DNA from: CAITNM01 sp964446295
GTDB taxonomy: Bacteria; Pseudomonadota; Alphaproteobacteria; Paracaedibacterales; CAITNM01
Assembly (NCBI GenBank): GCA_964446295.1
Contig: CAYUNR010000022.1
Location: 1 to 20,817, forward strand
Length of the DNA stretch: 20,817 nt
Direction of reading: 5' to 3'
Under the pieces are notes generated by a model that was not told the DNA's origin, ran no database searches, and worked only from the letters and a program-made list of their open reading frames with translations. This document shows, piece by piece, positions 7,121 to 15,669 of this stretch. Each line of letters opens with the position of its first letter. The first letter of the stretch is position 1. The position numbers and the translations under genes are program-made.

Positions 7121-8554
7121 ATGGCCCAACCTCAGTTGGTCGATCAGGGAGCTGTTGTCGCTTCAGTAGACCGCTTAACCCCTACCCCTATGCTAAAAGA
7201 CCAGTGGAACATGGTCAAAGAGCTAGTGGCAACTGATATTGGTATTAGCCATAGCAAAAGCTGGATAGAACCTCTTGAGCTGTTAGGTCTTGATGACATG
7301 ATGCTTGTTCTTGGATCTCCAAATAGCTTTGCAAAAGACTGGGTTGAAAATCATTACTTAGAATCAATGGAAAAATCTTGGAAACAAATTAATATGGTTA
7401 TCCAAGGCGTGAAAATTGTTATTCACGAAGCACCTGTCACCATTGCGAACACTAACTCTCATACAATTCCAGCTCAAGTAAGGACTCAAGAAAGTTTTGA
7501 TTCATTTGAAAAAGAAGAAGCCGGCACATACACAGGCGCCCCTTTAGACAATCGTTTCACTTTTGAAAATTTCGTGGTTGGAAAACCAAATGAATTAGCT
7601 TATGCGGCAGCGTTACGCGTTGCAGAGTCTTCCACACCACAATTCAATCCACTGTTTTTATATGGCGGAGTTGGACTTGGTAAAACGCATCTGATGCATG
7701 CAATTGCTTGGAAGATTCGTCAATGTCACCCTGCTCGTAAAGTTATTTATCTATCAGCTGAAAAATTCATGTACCAGTTTGTACGTGCATTACGCTACAA
7801 AGACATGGTTTCTTTCAAAGACCAATTCAGAGCGGTTGATGTCTTAATGATTGACGATGTGCAATTCATTAGCGGCAAAGATACGACTCAAGAAGAATTT
7901 TTCCACACATTCAATGCGTTAGTTGATAAAAATCACCAGGTTATTGTTTCTGCTGATAAATCACCATCAGACCTTGAAAATATGGAAGAACGGCTTAAGT
8001 CACGTTTAGGTTGGGGCCTTGTTGCTGATATTCACCCCACAACGTATGAATTACGTTTGGGAATTTTACAAGCAAAATCTGCAGCCTTAGGTGTTAAAAT
8101 GCCTAAAGAAGTTTTGGAATTCTTAGCATTTAAAATAACGTCCAACATTCGCGAATTAGAAGGCGCTTTGAATCGTATTCTGGCCCATGCAAGCCTTGTG
8201 GGCAGATCAATTTCTTTAGACACAACACAAGAAGTTTTACGTGATCTACTTCGCTCTAACGACCAACGCCTAACAGTTGAAGAAATTCAGCGCAAAGTAG
8301 CTGAATACTTTAACATTAAAATGTCAGACATGGTTTCAAATCGTCGCATGCAAAATATTGCCAGACCTCGTCAAATTGCCATGTACATAGCAAAACAATT
8401 AACCAGCAAGTCACTACCTGAAATCGGGCGCAAATTTGGTGGACGTGACCATACAACAATTTTACATGCTGTTAGAAAAATTCAAGAATTGTGCGCAGAT
8501 GATTTTGATTTCGCGAATGATGTTGAAATTCTAAAGCGCAGCTTACAAACATAA
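7121..8554 (+). CDS. dnaA: DnaA, chromosomal replication initiator
   Basis: This 477-residue AAA+ ATPase binds DnaA boxes and opens the replication origin. Domain I covers about residues 25-105 and a short variable linker follows to about 140. The AAA+ domain begins near NRFTFENFVVG (144-154), with Walker A GGVGLGKT at 182-189, Walker B LMIDD at 242-246 and the conserved RLKSRLGWGLVADI at 291-304. Domain IV ends with the DNA-contacting helix signature RDHTTILHAVRKI at 442-454. All key motifs are intact. About 20 residues before domain I are longer than in E. coli and not conserved. The ATG has a modest AGG about 10 bases upstream. dnaN follows after 42 bases. Confidence 0.97.
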   Translation: MAQPQLVDQGAVVASVDRLTPTPMLKDQWNMVKELVATDIGISHSKSWIEPLELLGLDDMMLVLGSPNSFAKDWVENHYLESMEKSWKQINMVIQGVKIVIHEAPVTIANTNSHTIPAQVRTQESFDSFEKEEAGTYTGAPLDNRFTFENFVVGKPNELAYAAALRVAESSTPQFNPLFLYGGVGLGKTHLMHAIAWKIRQCHPARKVIYLSAEKFMYQFVRALRYKDMVSFKDQFRAVDVLMIDDVQFISGKDTTQEEFFHTFNALVDKNHQVIVSADKSPSDLENMEERLKSRLGWGLVADIHPTTYELRLGILQAKSAALGVKMPKEVLEFLAFKITSNIRELEGALNRILAHASLVGRSISLDTTQEVLRDLLRSNDQRLTVEEIQRKVAEYFNIKMSDMVSNRRMQNIARPRQIAMYIAKQLTSKSLPEIGRKFGGRDHTTILHAVRKIQELCADDFDFANDVEILKRSLQT

Positions 8555-8596
8555 AAATTTACAAAACATAACCTTCGACCAATTTTTGGAGCAATC

Positions 8597-9724
8597 ATGG
8601 AACTCACAGTTCAAAAAAACTCATTTTTAAAAGCGTTATCACACGGGCAAAGTATTGTTGAAAAACGCACAACCATTCCAGTTTTAAGTCATGTTTTGCT
8701 TAGCGCAACTCATGCAGGCCTTACATTAACATCAACAGATCTTGATATGGCTTTGGTTGAGACTGTCCCTGCTCAAGTTCGTATTGCGGGCCGTATATGT
8801 GTACCTGCGCATCTGCTTCATGACATTATTAAGAAACTTCCAGACCTTCCAATTGATATTGAAATTAACCAAGAAACACAGCAATTAAGTGTTAAAGCTG
8901 GCCGTTCTCATTTCAACCTTCCAGGACTTGCACCTGAAGATTTCCCTGAAATCACTAGCTCTGTGCTTACTCATCATTTTGACATCGGTGCTAGCGATTT
9001 CCGCTACATGATTGACCACACAAGGTTTGCTATGTCGACAGATGAAACCCGTTATCATCTAAATGGCATTCATTTTCATCTTTTTGAAGAAGACGGCATG
9101 AAACTACGCGCTGTTGCTAGTGATTTGCATCGCTTAGCCTGCGTAAGCATCAATGCGCCTGAAGGATCAGCAGACATGCCTTCAATGATTATTGGTCGTA
9201 AAGCCATTACTGAGATAAGAAAACTATTGGAGGAAGCACCTGAACAAGTAAAAGCAGGGCTTTCGGATAGTCGATTCGAACTTAGTATACAAGGCGGTCA
9301 AAATCGTATGAGTTTTAGCACACGCCTTGTTGACGGAGAATTTCCAGAATACCAACAAACATTGACGGCAGACATTGAACGCACCGTAAAAGTAAACACA
9401 CGCGCATTAGCTGATGCTGCTGACCGAGTTAGCACCGTTATTACTGACCGGGACAAAATTCTGCGCATTAACTTAGAAAACCAGCACGCAAAGCTTTCAG
9501 CAATCAGCCAAGAACTTGGTGCTGCTCAAGAAGAAGTTGATGTAGAATCATCATGCAGTGACCCAATTCAAATTTGTTTTAACGTTCGCTACGTGCTTGA
9601 CGTTGCTGGATTAATTAAAGATGAAGAAATGAATATGCATTTAACTTCTCCAGACACACCAATTATTATACGTCCCGCAAACACCAACAACGAAGCGTAC
9701 GTGATTATGCCTTTGTTTGCGTAA
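8597..9724 (+). CDS. dnaN: DnaN, DNA polymerase III beta sliding clamp
   Basis: This 375-residue protein is the processivity clamp; two copies form a ring around DNA and bind polymerase, ligase and repair proteins. It begins MELTVQKNSFLKALSHGQSIVEKRTTIPVLSHVLL, the usual opening of domain 1, and ends YVIMPLFA, like the conserved MPxRL/MPLR-type tail that helps form the hydrophobic partner-binding pocket. Its length is normal for alphaproteobacteria. The ATG at 8597 has GGAG at 8588-8591. recF does not follow; transcription appears to end at the terminator just downstream. Confidence 0.97.
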   Translation: MELTVQKNSFLKALSHGQSIVEKRTTIPVLSHVLLSATHAGLTLTSTDLDMALVETVPAQVRIAGRICVPAHLLHDIIKKLPDLPIDIEINQETQQLSVKAGRSHFNLPGLAPEDFPEITSSVLTHHFDIGASDFRYMIDHTRFAMSTDETRYHLNGIHFHLFEEDGMKLRAVASDLHRLACVSINAPEGSADMPSMIIGRKAITEIRKLLEEAPEQVKAGLSDSRFELSIQGGQNRMSFSTRLVDGEFPEYQQTLTADIERTVKVNTRALADAADRVSTVITDRDKILRINLENQHAKLSAISQELGAAQEEVDVESSCSDPIQICFNVRYVLDVAGLIKDEEMNMHLTSPDTPIIIRPANTNNEAYVIMPLFA

Positions 9725-9743
9725 GAAAAACTACCATCATATA

Positions 9744-9777
9744 GTTCGGGGGCATAACTCCCCCGAATATCTTTTTA
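9744..9777 (+). terminator. Intrinsic terminator after dnaN
   Basis: TTCGGGGG at 9745-9752 pairs perfectly with CCCCCGAA at 9760-9767 across a 7-base loop, and TCTTTTTAT follows at about 9770-9778. The GC-rich 8-base-pair stem in an AT-rich gap, followed by a T run and starting 20 bases after the dnaN stop, is a convincing rho-independent terminator. It is the clearest terminator in the window. Confidence 0.85.
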
Positions 9778-9828
9778 TACATTCAAATAACATCATTAGA
9801 TTTTTTCTATAATTAATCTGTATATAGC

Positions 9829-9859
9829 TTGCTCTTAATATTTAATTAAACAATATAAT
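9829..9859 (+). promoter_or_regulatory. Possible promoter for the hydrolase-dps pair
   Basis: A consensus TATAAT at 9854-9859 has TTGCTC at 9829-9834 as a possible -35, with a rather long 19-base spacer. It follows the dnaN terminator, so a new promoter is expected here. The surrounding 9778-9900 stretch is extremely AT-rich, so a chance TATAAT is likely; another lies at 9808-9813. Confidence 0.3.
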
Positions 9860-9900
9860 ATATATTTATATTATGAATTGTCTTAAATATATTAAAAATT

Positions 9901-10689
9901 ATGAATAAAAATACTTTTGTCAAACTATTTTTCTTCATGTTATTCCATGACTTAGGTGGAAGCACACAAACATACTATGAATTTTTTGACCCTCCATTTT
10001 CACATATAAATGGAAATCATGAAAAAGTTGGGATCGTATTTTTACATGGTCTAGGTGGAAGCGCAGAAAGTTGTAATGAATGGATTGATTTTGCAAGAAA
10101 CGAAGGTATACGCCCCTCCTCTTCACAATGTGCGGTATACATCCCCGAAGCAAAAGATCGTTCTTGGTTTGATGTAAATGCCTTATTACCCGATTTAATG
10201 CATATTTCGAATCCAAAAAATCAAACCCCAGCTAACATTAAGGCCCTCTTAGAAAAAATAAAAAACATCGCGCCTCAGCTTCAAAGCTTAAAAGCTGGCA
10301 TTAAAGATTTTATGAAACGTGAAGGAATAACAATGAAGAATTTACATTTCGTTGGCTATTCTCAAGGTGGAATATTAGCGCAAATGCTTGCTTATTCTTT
10401 ACCAGACTCTTGTGGAAGCGTGTGTTTTGCTGGCTGCCCTTGGGTATGGACCCCCGATGAAGACATTAAGCTCCCCCATTCAATTTTGATGGCAATTAAT
10501 AATGATGATCCTATCTTTGGAAATATCTATCATTTTTCACGAAATATTTTTAAGAAAAAGGTAGGATCAAAAAAGTTTAATACAGCTGTAAAAGAAGTAA
10601 TTGAACAAGAAGGCGGTCATAGTATTTCTAAAACCGCAAAAATTGTATGCACAAAACATTTCAAAAAAGTGCTTGGCTTGCTTTCTTAA
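9901..10689 (+). CDS. Alpha/beta hydrolase, phospholipase/carboxylesterase-like
   Basis: This 262-residue hydrolase resembles the Abhydrolase_2 (carboxylesterase/lysophospholipase) family. The oxyanion-hole motif HGLGG is at 49-53, the nucleophile is Ser154 in GYSQGG, and the likely acid and base are Asp203 (NNDDP) and His240 (GGHS). The esterase or lipase substrate is unknown. The N-terminus is odd: FHDLGGSTQ at 15-23 echoes LHGLGGSAE at 48-56, with the DNA matching at 30 of 42 bases across a 99-base offset. The ATG at 9901 has no clear ribosome binding site, so the start is uncertain; Met13 at 9937 is an alternative. The short hydrophobic run near residues 6-15 makes only a weak signal-peptide candidate. 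dps follows after about 30 bases. Confidence 0.82.
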   Translation: MNKNTFVKLFFFMLFHDLGGSTQTYYEFFDPPFSHINGNHEKVGIVFLHGLGGSAESCNEWIDFARNEGIRPSSSQCAVYIPEAKDRSWFDVNALLPDLMHISNPKNQTPANIKALLEKIKNIAPQLQSLKAGIKDFMKREGITMKNLHFVGYSQGGILAQMLAYSLPDSCGSVCFAGCPWVWTPDEDIKLPHSILMAINNDDPIFGNIYHFSRNIFKKKVGSKKFNTAVKEVIEQEGGHSISKTAKIVCTKHFKKVLGLLS

Positions 10690-10719
10690 AGAAAAAATCA
10701 AAATAAGGTGTTAAAAATT

Positions 10720-11178
10720 ATGCATTTAACTAAAAACGATATTCATATTTCTGTAAATGTATTAAAAGAATTATTAGCAAACGCTTACGTGCTATCTGTA
10801 AAAATACAAAACTTTCATTGGAATGTAGAAGATGTGCGTTTTCATATGCTGCACGATTTTTTTTCCGAACAATATTCATCGCTCATTGAAGAAATTGACA
10901 AAATTGCCGAACGTATTCGCATGCTAGGAGAATATGCTCCTGGCTCTATGGCAGCCTCTCTAGACATAGCAATACTTAAAGAAGCAACCAGCAGCCATAA
11001 TGGAAAAGAAATGTTGCGACAATTAACTGAAGATCATTCAGCCATCATTGATATTCTTAGAAAATCAATTGAACTTGTTGCAAAAACTCAAGATCAAGGA
11101 ACCTTAGATTTTCTAATTGGTTGCCTTCAACAACATGAAAAAATGGCTTGGATGGCAAACAGCCACTTAAAAACTTAG
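10720..11178 (+). CDS. dps: Dps-family ferritin, DNA/iron protection protein
   Basis: This 152-residue Dps protein would form a dodecamer that oxidises and stores iron with hydrogen peroxide, protecting DNA. The inter-subunit ferroxidase residues, aligned by spacing to E. coli H51/H63/D67/D78/E82, are His33 (FHWNV), His45, Ser49, Asp60 and Glu64 (IDKIAERI). Only the D67 position is unusual, with Ser in place of Asp or Glu. The N-terminus is short and lacks the lysine-rich tail used for DNA binding in E. coli Dps. The ATG at 10720 is preferred over the GTG at 10708 because AAGG at 10705-10708 is correctly spaced for the ATG. It probably shares a transcript with the hydrolase upstream. Confidence 0.92.
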   Translation: MHLTKNDIHISVNVLKELLANAYVLSVKIQNFHWNVEDVRFHMLHDFFSEQYSSLIEEIDKIAERIRMLGEYAPGSMAASLDIAILKEATSSHNGKEMLRQLTEDHSAIIDILRKSIELVAKTQDQGTLDFLIGCLQQHEKMAWMANSHLKT

Positions 11179-11221
11179 CCATAATTAATCGATCCCTTTC
11201 ATACAAAACATAAACAGCACC

Positions 11222-11251
11222 TCGCAATTCCCCCTAACATGCTGCTATACT
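11222..11251 (+). promoter_or_regulatory. Extended -10 promoter for the ATP synthase genes
   Basis: TATACT at 11246-11251 matches the -10 consensus at 5 of 6 positions and is preceded by TGC at 11243-11245, giving an extended -10 element. The -35 is weak (TCGCAA at 11222-11227, 18-base spacer), which extended -10 promoters tolerate. It lies 32 bases before the atpH start in the 105-base gap after dps, the only sizeable gap before the F1 operon. Confidence 0.5.
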
Positions 11252-11283
11252 GGTGAACATAAAAGCGCATCATCAAAAGTAAT

Positions 11284-11844
11284 ATGCACGTTCAAAGTGT
11301 TCAACTCCGGGTAAGCTTAACGGGACGTTATGCAACTGCTCTATATAAGGAAGCTTCCTCTACAAAGAGTACTGAAGCCATTTTGAGTGATATAAATACG
11401 TTCAATGCGCTTCTAAAAAGCAGTAAAGAGCTAGAGCACATTTTAAAAAGTAACTTTTTGCGCGTAAAAGATGCGCTTCATATTTTAGATGAAGTTGGAA
11501 ATCTTATGAATTTTTCCGAATTATTTGTGAATTTTTTAAAGGTAATTGTGATTAACAGACGCGGCACTTTTCTACAAAATATTTTCAATGATTTTTTAGC
11601 TCTTGTTGATATTCAAACTAATACAACACCCATTCGTATAGAATTTGCACAAATTGAAAAAAGCAATATTAGCGCAATAGAAAGACTATTGAAAAAAATG
11701 TATCCAGACCAAGCTTACAGATTTGAACATCACCATGCTCCTGAGCTTTTAGGTGGGTTCAGAGTCTTTATTCGTGAACGTTGTTTAGACTATAGTTTAA
11801 AAAGTCGCCTAAATCGTCTATCTTACCAACTAAAAGAGGCCTAA
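11284..11844 (+). CDS. atpH: ATP synthase F1 delta subunit
   Basis: This 186-residue protein is the OSCP/delta subunit that joins F1 to the peripheral stalk of F0. It shows the family opening (SLTGRYATALYKEA at about 11-24) and a C-terminal domain ending GGFRVFIRERCLDYSLKSRL, equivalent to the conserved GG(F/L)-x-(V/I)-x-(I/V) and D-S-(L/I)-K signature. It heads the F1 operon in the usual alphaproteobacterial order. The ribosome binding site is weak. The protein is more divergent than the alpha and beta subunits, as is normal for delta. Confidence 0.9.
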   Translation: MHVQSVQLRVSLTGRYATALYKEASSTKSTEAILSDINTFNALLKSSKELEHILKSNFLRVKDALHILDEVGNLMNFSELFVNFLKVIVINRRGTFLQNIFNDFLALVDIQTNTTPIRIEFAQIEKSNISAIERLLKKMYPDQAYRFEHHHAPELLGGFRVFIRERCLDYSLKSRLNRLSYQLKEA

Positions 11845-11849
11845 ATTTT

Positions 11850-13412
11850 ATGCAGCATCGCGCCACCGAAATCAGCGATATCATCAGAAATACTCTACAT
11901 CATGCTGATAAGGCTTTTGACAGTTATGAAGTCGGCACAGTCCTTTCTGTTGGTGATGGCATTGCGCGCATCTATGGCTTAGACAATGTTCAAGCTGGAG
12001 AATGGGTTGATATTATTACCAGCGACGGCACACCTATACGGGGCATTGCAGAAAACCTTGAAGTTGATCATGTAGGCGTGGTGATTGTTGGTAATGATCA
12101 GTTAGTTAAAGAAGGCGACCAAGCACGCAGAACCCACCAGATTGTCAACGTAAGTGTTGGCAAAGGGTTGCTCGGTCGTGTGGTCGATGCATTAGGCAAT
12201 CCTATTGATGATCTTGGCCCATTAGAGGATGTCACAACTACTCCTATCGAACGTAAAGCTCCTGGTATTATCGCCAGAAAATCAGTACATGAACCAATGT
12301 TAACTGGAATTACTGCCATTGACGCATTAGTTCCAATTGGGCGCGGACAAAGAGAATTAATTATTGGTGACCGACAAACAGGAAAAACCACTATTGCTGT
12401 TGACGCGATTTTAAATCAAAGAGAAATCAATAAAGGCCCTGATCCTAAAAAACATTTATATTGCATTTACGTAGCTATTGGCCAAAAACGTTCATCAGTC
12501 GCGCAATTAGTCAAAACTCTGCAAGACCAAGGTGCTATGGATTACACTATTGTTGTTGCAGCAACGGCTTCTGACCCTGCTCCTTTGCAATATCTTGCTC
12601 CGTACACTGCTTGTGCCATGGGGGAATATTTTCGCGACAATGGTATGCATGCTCTTATTATTTACGATGATCTTTCCAAACATGCTGTAGCTTATCGTCA
12701 AATGTCTTTGCTGTTACGTCGTCCTCCTGGACGTGAAGCCTATCCAGGCGATGTGTTTTATTTGCATTCACGTCTTTTAGAACGCGCAGCAAAATTAAGT
12801 AATGAATTGGGCGGAGGCTCACTAACAGCATTGCCAATTATTGAAACACAAGCCGGTGACGTGTCTGCATACATTCCAACAAACGTGATTTCAATCACCG
12901 ACGGGCAAATATTTTTAGAAACAGAACTATTTTATCAAGGCATACGCCCAGCAATTAACGTTGGACTTTCCGTTAGCCGTGTTGGGTCTGCTGCACAAAC
13001 TAAAGCTATGAAAAATGTTGCTGGTAAAATTAAACTAGAGCTTGCTCAGTACCGAGAAATGTTAGCGTTCTCCCAATTCGCTAGCGATCTTGATGCAAAT
13101 ACCCAAGCGCTTTTAGCACGCGGCGCAAAACTTACTGAACTGTTAAAGCAAGACCAAAGAAAACCTTATTCGCTAGCACAAGAAGTTGTTATGCTGTTTG
13201 CAGCTGTTCGTGGCTTTCTTGATAAAGTTCAAGTGGAACGTATTAAAGAATTTCAAAAGGACTATCTGCACCTTCTTGAAACTCAAGAACCAGAAATGAT
13301 GTACGCTATAAATCATACTGGTATTTTAAGCAACGAACACGAAGAAAAATTAAAAACCTTTTTAGATGAATTCCTAAGCCGTTTTGCCCATGAGCCTAAA
13401 AGAACTACGTAG
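11850..13412 (+). CDS. atpA: ATP synthase F1 alpha subunit
   Basis: This 520-residue non-catalytic nucleotide-binding subunit alternates with beta in the F1 hexamer. The N-terminal beta-barrel is followed by the P-loop GDRQTGKT at 173-180, the IYDDLSKHAVAYRQ region, the PPGREAYPGDVFYLHSRLLER region, and VGLSVSRVGSAAQ with the conserved arginine near the catalytic interface. The length is normal (513 in E. coli). GAGG at 11836-11839 lies 10 bases before the ATG. Its 3' end overlaps atpG by 23 bases. Confidence 0.97.
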   Translation: MQHRATEISDIIRNTLHHADKAFDSYEVGTVLSVGDGIARIYGLDNVQAGEWVDIITSDGTPIRGIAENLEVDHVGVVIVGNDQLVKEGDQARRTHQIVNVSVGKGLLGRVVDALGNPIDDLGPLEDVTTTPIERKAPGIIARKSVHEPMLTGITAIDALVPIGRGQRELIIGDRQTGKTTIAVDAILNQREINKGPDPKKHLYCIYVAIGQKRSSVAQLVKTLQDQGAMDYTIVVAATASDPAPLQYLAPYTACAMGEYFRDNGMHALIIYDDLSKHAVAYRQMSLLLRRPPGREAYPGDVFYLHSRLLERAAKLSNELGGGSLTALPIIETQAGDVSAYIPTNVISITDGQIFLETELFYQGIRPAINVGLSVSRVGSAAQTKAMKNVAGKIKLELAQYREMLAFSQFASDLDANTQALLARGAKLTELLKQDQRKPYSLAQEVVMLFAAVRGFLDKVQVERIKEFQKDYLHLLETQEPEMMYAINHTGILSNEHEEKLKTFLDEFLSRFAHEPKRTT

Positions 13413-14232
13413 AAGAATTTCAAGCGTTAAATCAACGCAAAAAATTACAGCTGCCATGAAAATGGTGGCTTCGGCAAAACTACGTCGTTTACAGGAACGC
13501 GTCCATTTTGGTCATGATTACATTGAACGCTTGAATCTTATTGGTAGTCATTTAGGAAGAGTCAGCCAAGATATTGAAACTGCGTCTCCTTGGTTAAATG
13601 CAGAAGGCGATCGGGATTTAATAATCATTTTTGGTGCAGAAAAAGGCTTATGCGGGAGCTTTCACAGCAACCTTGTGCGTAAAATAAATCAAGTGTTAGA
13701 AGAACATTCTAACCCTGAACTGTTAATATTCGGTCCAAAGGCCGCGGATGCATTAAAAGACAAACAAACACAAAATTCAAGTTTTAATATCGATTTCACA
13801 AAACCGAGTGCGCAAACTTTTTTGAATCTTGCAAAAGCCATTGAGCCATTGAAAAAATCTAAAAAAATTGGCCGAATTCACCTTATTGGGTCAATTTTTC
13901 AAAATATTTTGACGCAACAGACATATTCAAAAATTCTTTGTCCTTTTGTATTTGAATCTGCACAAATAAACAGTGATACAAATATTTTTGAGCCATCAGC
14001 AGATGTATTCTTGCCTCACTTTTTTACACAATATTTAAGTGCGAATCTTCATCAAGCTTGGCTTGAAACTTTAACAGGAGAAATGGCGTCACGCATGACT
14101 GCTATGGATAATGCAACCAGAAATGCAAAAGACATGCTTGGTGACCTAAGCCTTGAATACAATCGCACGCGTCAAGCGCAAATAACCACAGAACTAACCG
14201 AAATTATCGCAGGATCAGAGGGAGCACAATAA
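13390..14232 (+). CDS. atpG: ATP synthase F1 gamma subunit
   Basis: This 280-residue protein is the rotating central stalk that couples proton flow to catalysis. The N-terminal helix SLKELRRRISSVKSTQKITAAMKMVASAKLRR is strongly conserved, GAEKGLCGSFHSN at about 77-89 is the family's internal motif, and the C-terminal helix has EMASRMTAMDNATRNAKDM and ends with the NRTRQAQITTELTEIIAG region that inserts into the hexamer. The ATG at 13390 matches the usual MxSLKELR start, so the TTG two codons earlier is rejected. Translation is probably coupled to atpA, since there is no good ribosome binding site and the genes overlap by 23 bases. Confidence 0.95.
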   Translation: MSLKELRRRISSVKSTQKITAAMKMVASAKLRRLQERVHFGHDYIERLNLIGSHLGRVSQDIETASPWLNAEGDRDLIIIFGAEKGLCGSFHSNLVRKINQVLEEHSNPELLIFGPKAADALKDKQTQNSSFNIDFTKPSAQTFLNLAKAIEPLKKSKKIGRIHLIGSIFQNILTQQTYSKILCPFVFESAQINSDTNIFEPSADVFLPHFFTQYLSANLHQAWLETLTGEMASRMTAMDNATRNAKDMLGDLSLEYNRTRQAQITTELTEIIAGSEGAQ

Positions 14233-15653
14233 TGACCACCCAACACAAAGGATATATCTCACAAATCATGGGGGCCGTTATTGACGTCTATTTTGAAGGT
14301 TATCTTCCTCCTATTTTAAATGCTCTAGAAATACCCAGAGAAGACAGTGAAACTAAAGGAAAATTAATACTAGAAGTCGCTCAACACCTTGGTGAAGGAA
14401 TTGTGCGTACTATCGCTATGGATGCCACCGCAGGACTGCATCGCGGTCAAGAAGTGATCGATACAGGTTCGCCTATTTGTGTTCCTGTTGGCCCAGAAAC
14501 TTTAGGACGTATTATGAACGTTATTGGCGAACCAATTGATGAGCGTGGCCCAATAAAAACCAAGCAAATATCGTCGATCCACCGCAGCGCCCCTGAATTT
14601 ATAGAACAGTCACCTGCCACTGAAATTTTAACCACAGGAATTAAGGTTATTGACCTATTGACCCCCTACCCTAAAGGTGGAAAAATTGGCCTTTTTGGCG
14701 GAGCAGGCGTTGGTAAAACTGTTTTAATTATGGAACTTATTAATAACGTTGCAAAAGCACATGGTGGCTATTCTGTATTTGCAGGTGTGGGCGAGCGTAC
14801 TCGTGAAGGTAATGACCTTTACCATGAAATGATTGATTCTGGCGTGGTTAAGCTGAATGAAGAAGGATCAAAAGCAGCGCTTATTTATGGACAGATGAAT
14901 GAACCACCAGGAGCACGTGCTCGTGTAGCATTATCAGGACTAACAGTCGCTGAATATTTTCGCGATGTTGAAGGAAAAGATGTTTTATTTTTTATTGATA
15001 ATATTTTCCGCTTTACCCAAGCTGGTGCTGAAGTTTCAGCTCTATTAGGGCGTATGCCATCAGCAGTAGGATATCAACCGACATTATCTAGTGAAATGGG
15101 TAATTTGCAAGAACGAATAACTTCAACGACCAAAGGATCTATTACATCGGTTCAAGCAATATATGTTCCCGCCGATGACTTAACCGACCCTGCCCCTGCT
15201 GCATCTTTTGCTCACTTAGATGCAACCACAGTGTTAAGTAGAAGTATCGCTGAATTAGGCATCTATCCAGCAGTTGACCCACTTGACTCTACATCACGTA
15301 TTCTATCAGCTGACGTAGTTGGAGAAGAACACTATCAAGTAGCACGTCATGTGCAAAAAATATTACAAACGTATAAGTCATTGCAAGATATCATCGCCAT
15401 TTTAGGTATGGATGAATTATCTCCTGAAGACAAACTAACTGTTTCTAGAGCTAGAAAAATTCAACGCTTCCTTTCACAACCATTTTTTGTGGCAGAGGTG
15501 TTTACTGGCTCTCCCGGGAGACTTGTATCATTAGCTGACACTATAAAAGGCTTCAAAGGAATTTGTGATGGAGATTATGACCACATCCCTGAAAGCAATT
15601 TTTACATGATTGGTAACATTGAAGAAGCGTTAGAAAAAGCAAAAGCCGCGTAA
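14232..15653 (+). CDS. atpD: ATP synthase F1 beta (catalytic) subunit
   Basis: This 473-residue subunit carries the catalytic sites for ATP synthesis. The P-loop GGAGVGKT is at 156-163 and the catalytic glutamate Glu188 lies in GERTREGNDLY. Also present are the YFRDVEGKDVLFFIDNIFRFTQAG region, the DP-containing VPADDLTDPAPAASF region and the C-terminal DELSPEDKLTVSRARKIQRFLSQPF segment. All are close to consensus. The start overlaps the atpG stop by one base (TAATG), with GAGGGAG upstream. The next gene in alphaproteobacterial operons is normally atpC; here it is an esterase gene, 16 bases on. Confidence 0.97.
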   Translation: MTTQHKGYISQIMGAVIDVYFEGYLPPILNALEIPREDSETKGKLILEVAQHLGEGIVRTIAMDATAGLHRGQEVIDTGSPICVPVGPETLGRIMNVIGEPIDERGPIKTKQISSIHRSAPEFIEQSPATEILTTGIKVIDLLTPYPKGGKIGLFGGAGVGKTVLIMELINNVAKAHGGYSVFAGVGERTREGNDLYHEMIDSGVVKLNEEGSKAALIYGQMNEPPGARARVALSGLTVAEYFRDVEGKDVLFFIDNIFRFTQAGAEVSALLGRMPSAVGYQPTLSSEMGNLQERITSTTKGSITSVQAIYVPADDLTDPAPAASFAHLDATTVLSRSIAELGIYPAVDPLDSTSRILSADVVGEEHYQVARHVQKILQTYKSLQDIIAILGMDELSPEDKLTVSRARKIQRFLSQPFFVAEVFTGSPGRLVSLADTIKGFKGICDGDYDHIPESNFYMIGNIEEALEKAKAA

Positions 15654-15669
15654 TAGGAAGATAAACGTT

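Noticed and set aside
9778..9900. AT-rich spacer considered as a replication origin or small RNA gene
   Set aside because: It holds no DnaA box and no stable hairpin besides the terminator before it; only candidate promoter elements and a CtrA-like core can be pointed to.
9935..10216. Minus-strand frame of 93 codons opposite the hydrolase at 9901
   Set aside because: It is antisense to a gene with an intact catalytic triad and shows no recognisable features.
10708..10719. GTG start four codons upstream for Dps
   Set aside because: The AAGG motif overlaps this GTG and is correctly spaced only for the ATG at 10720.
13384..13389. TTG start for atpG
   Set aside because: The ATG two codons later matches the conserved gamma-subunit opening.
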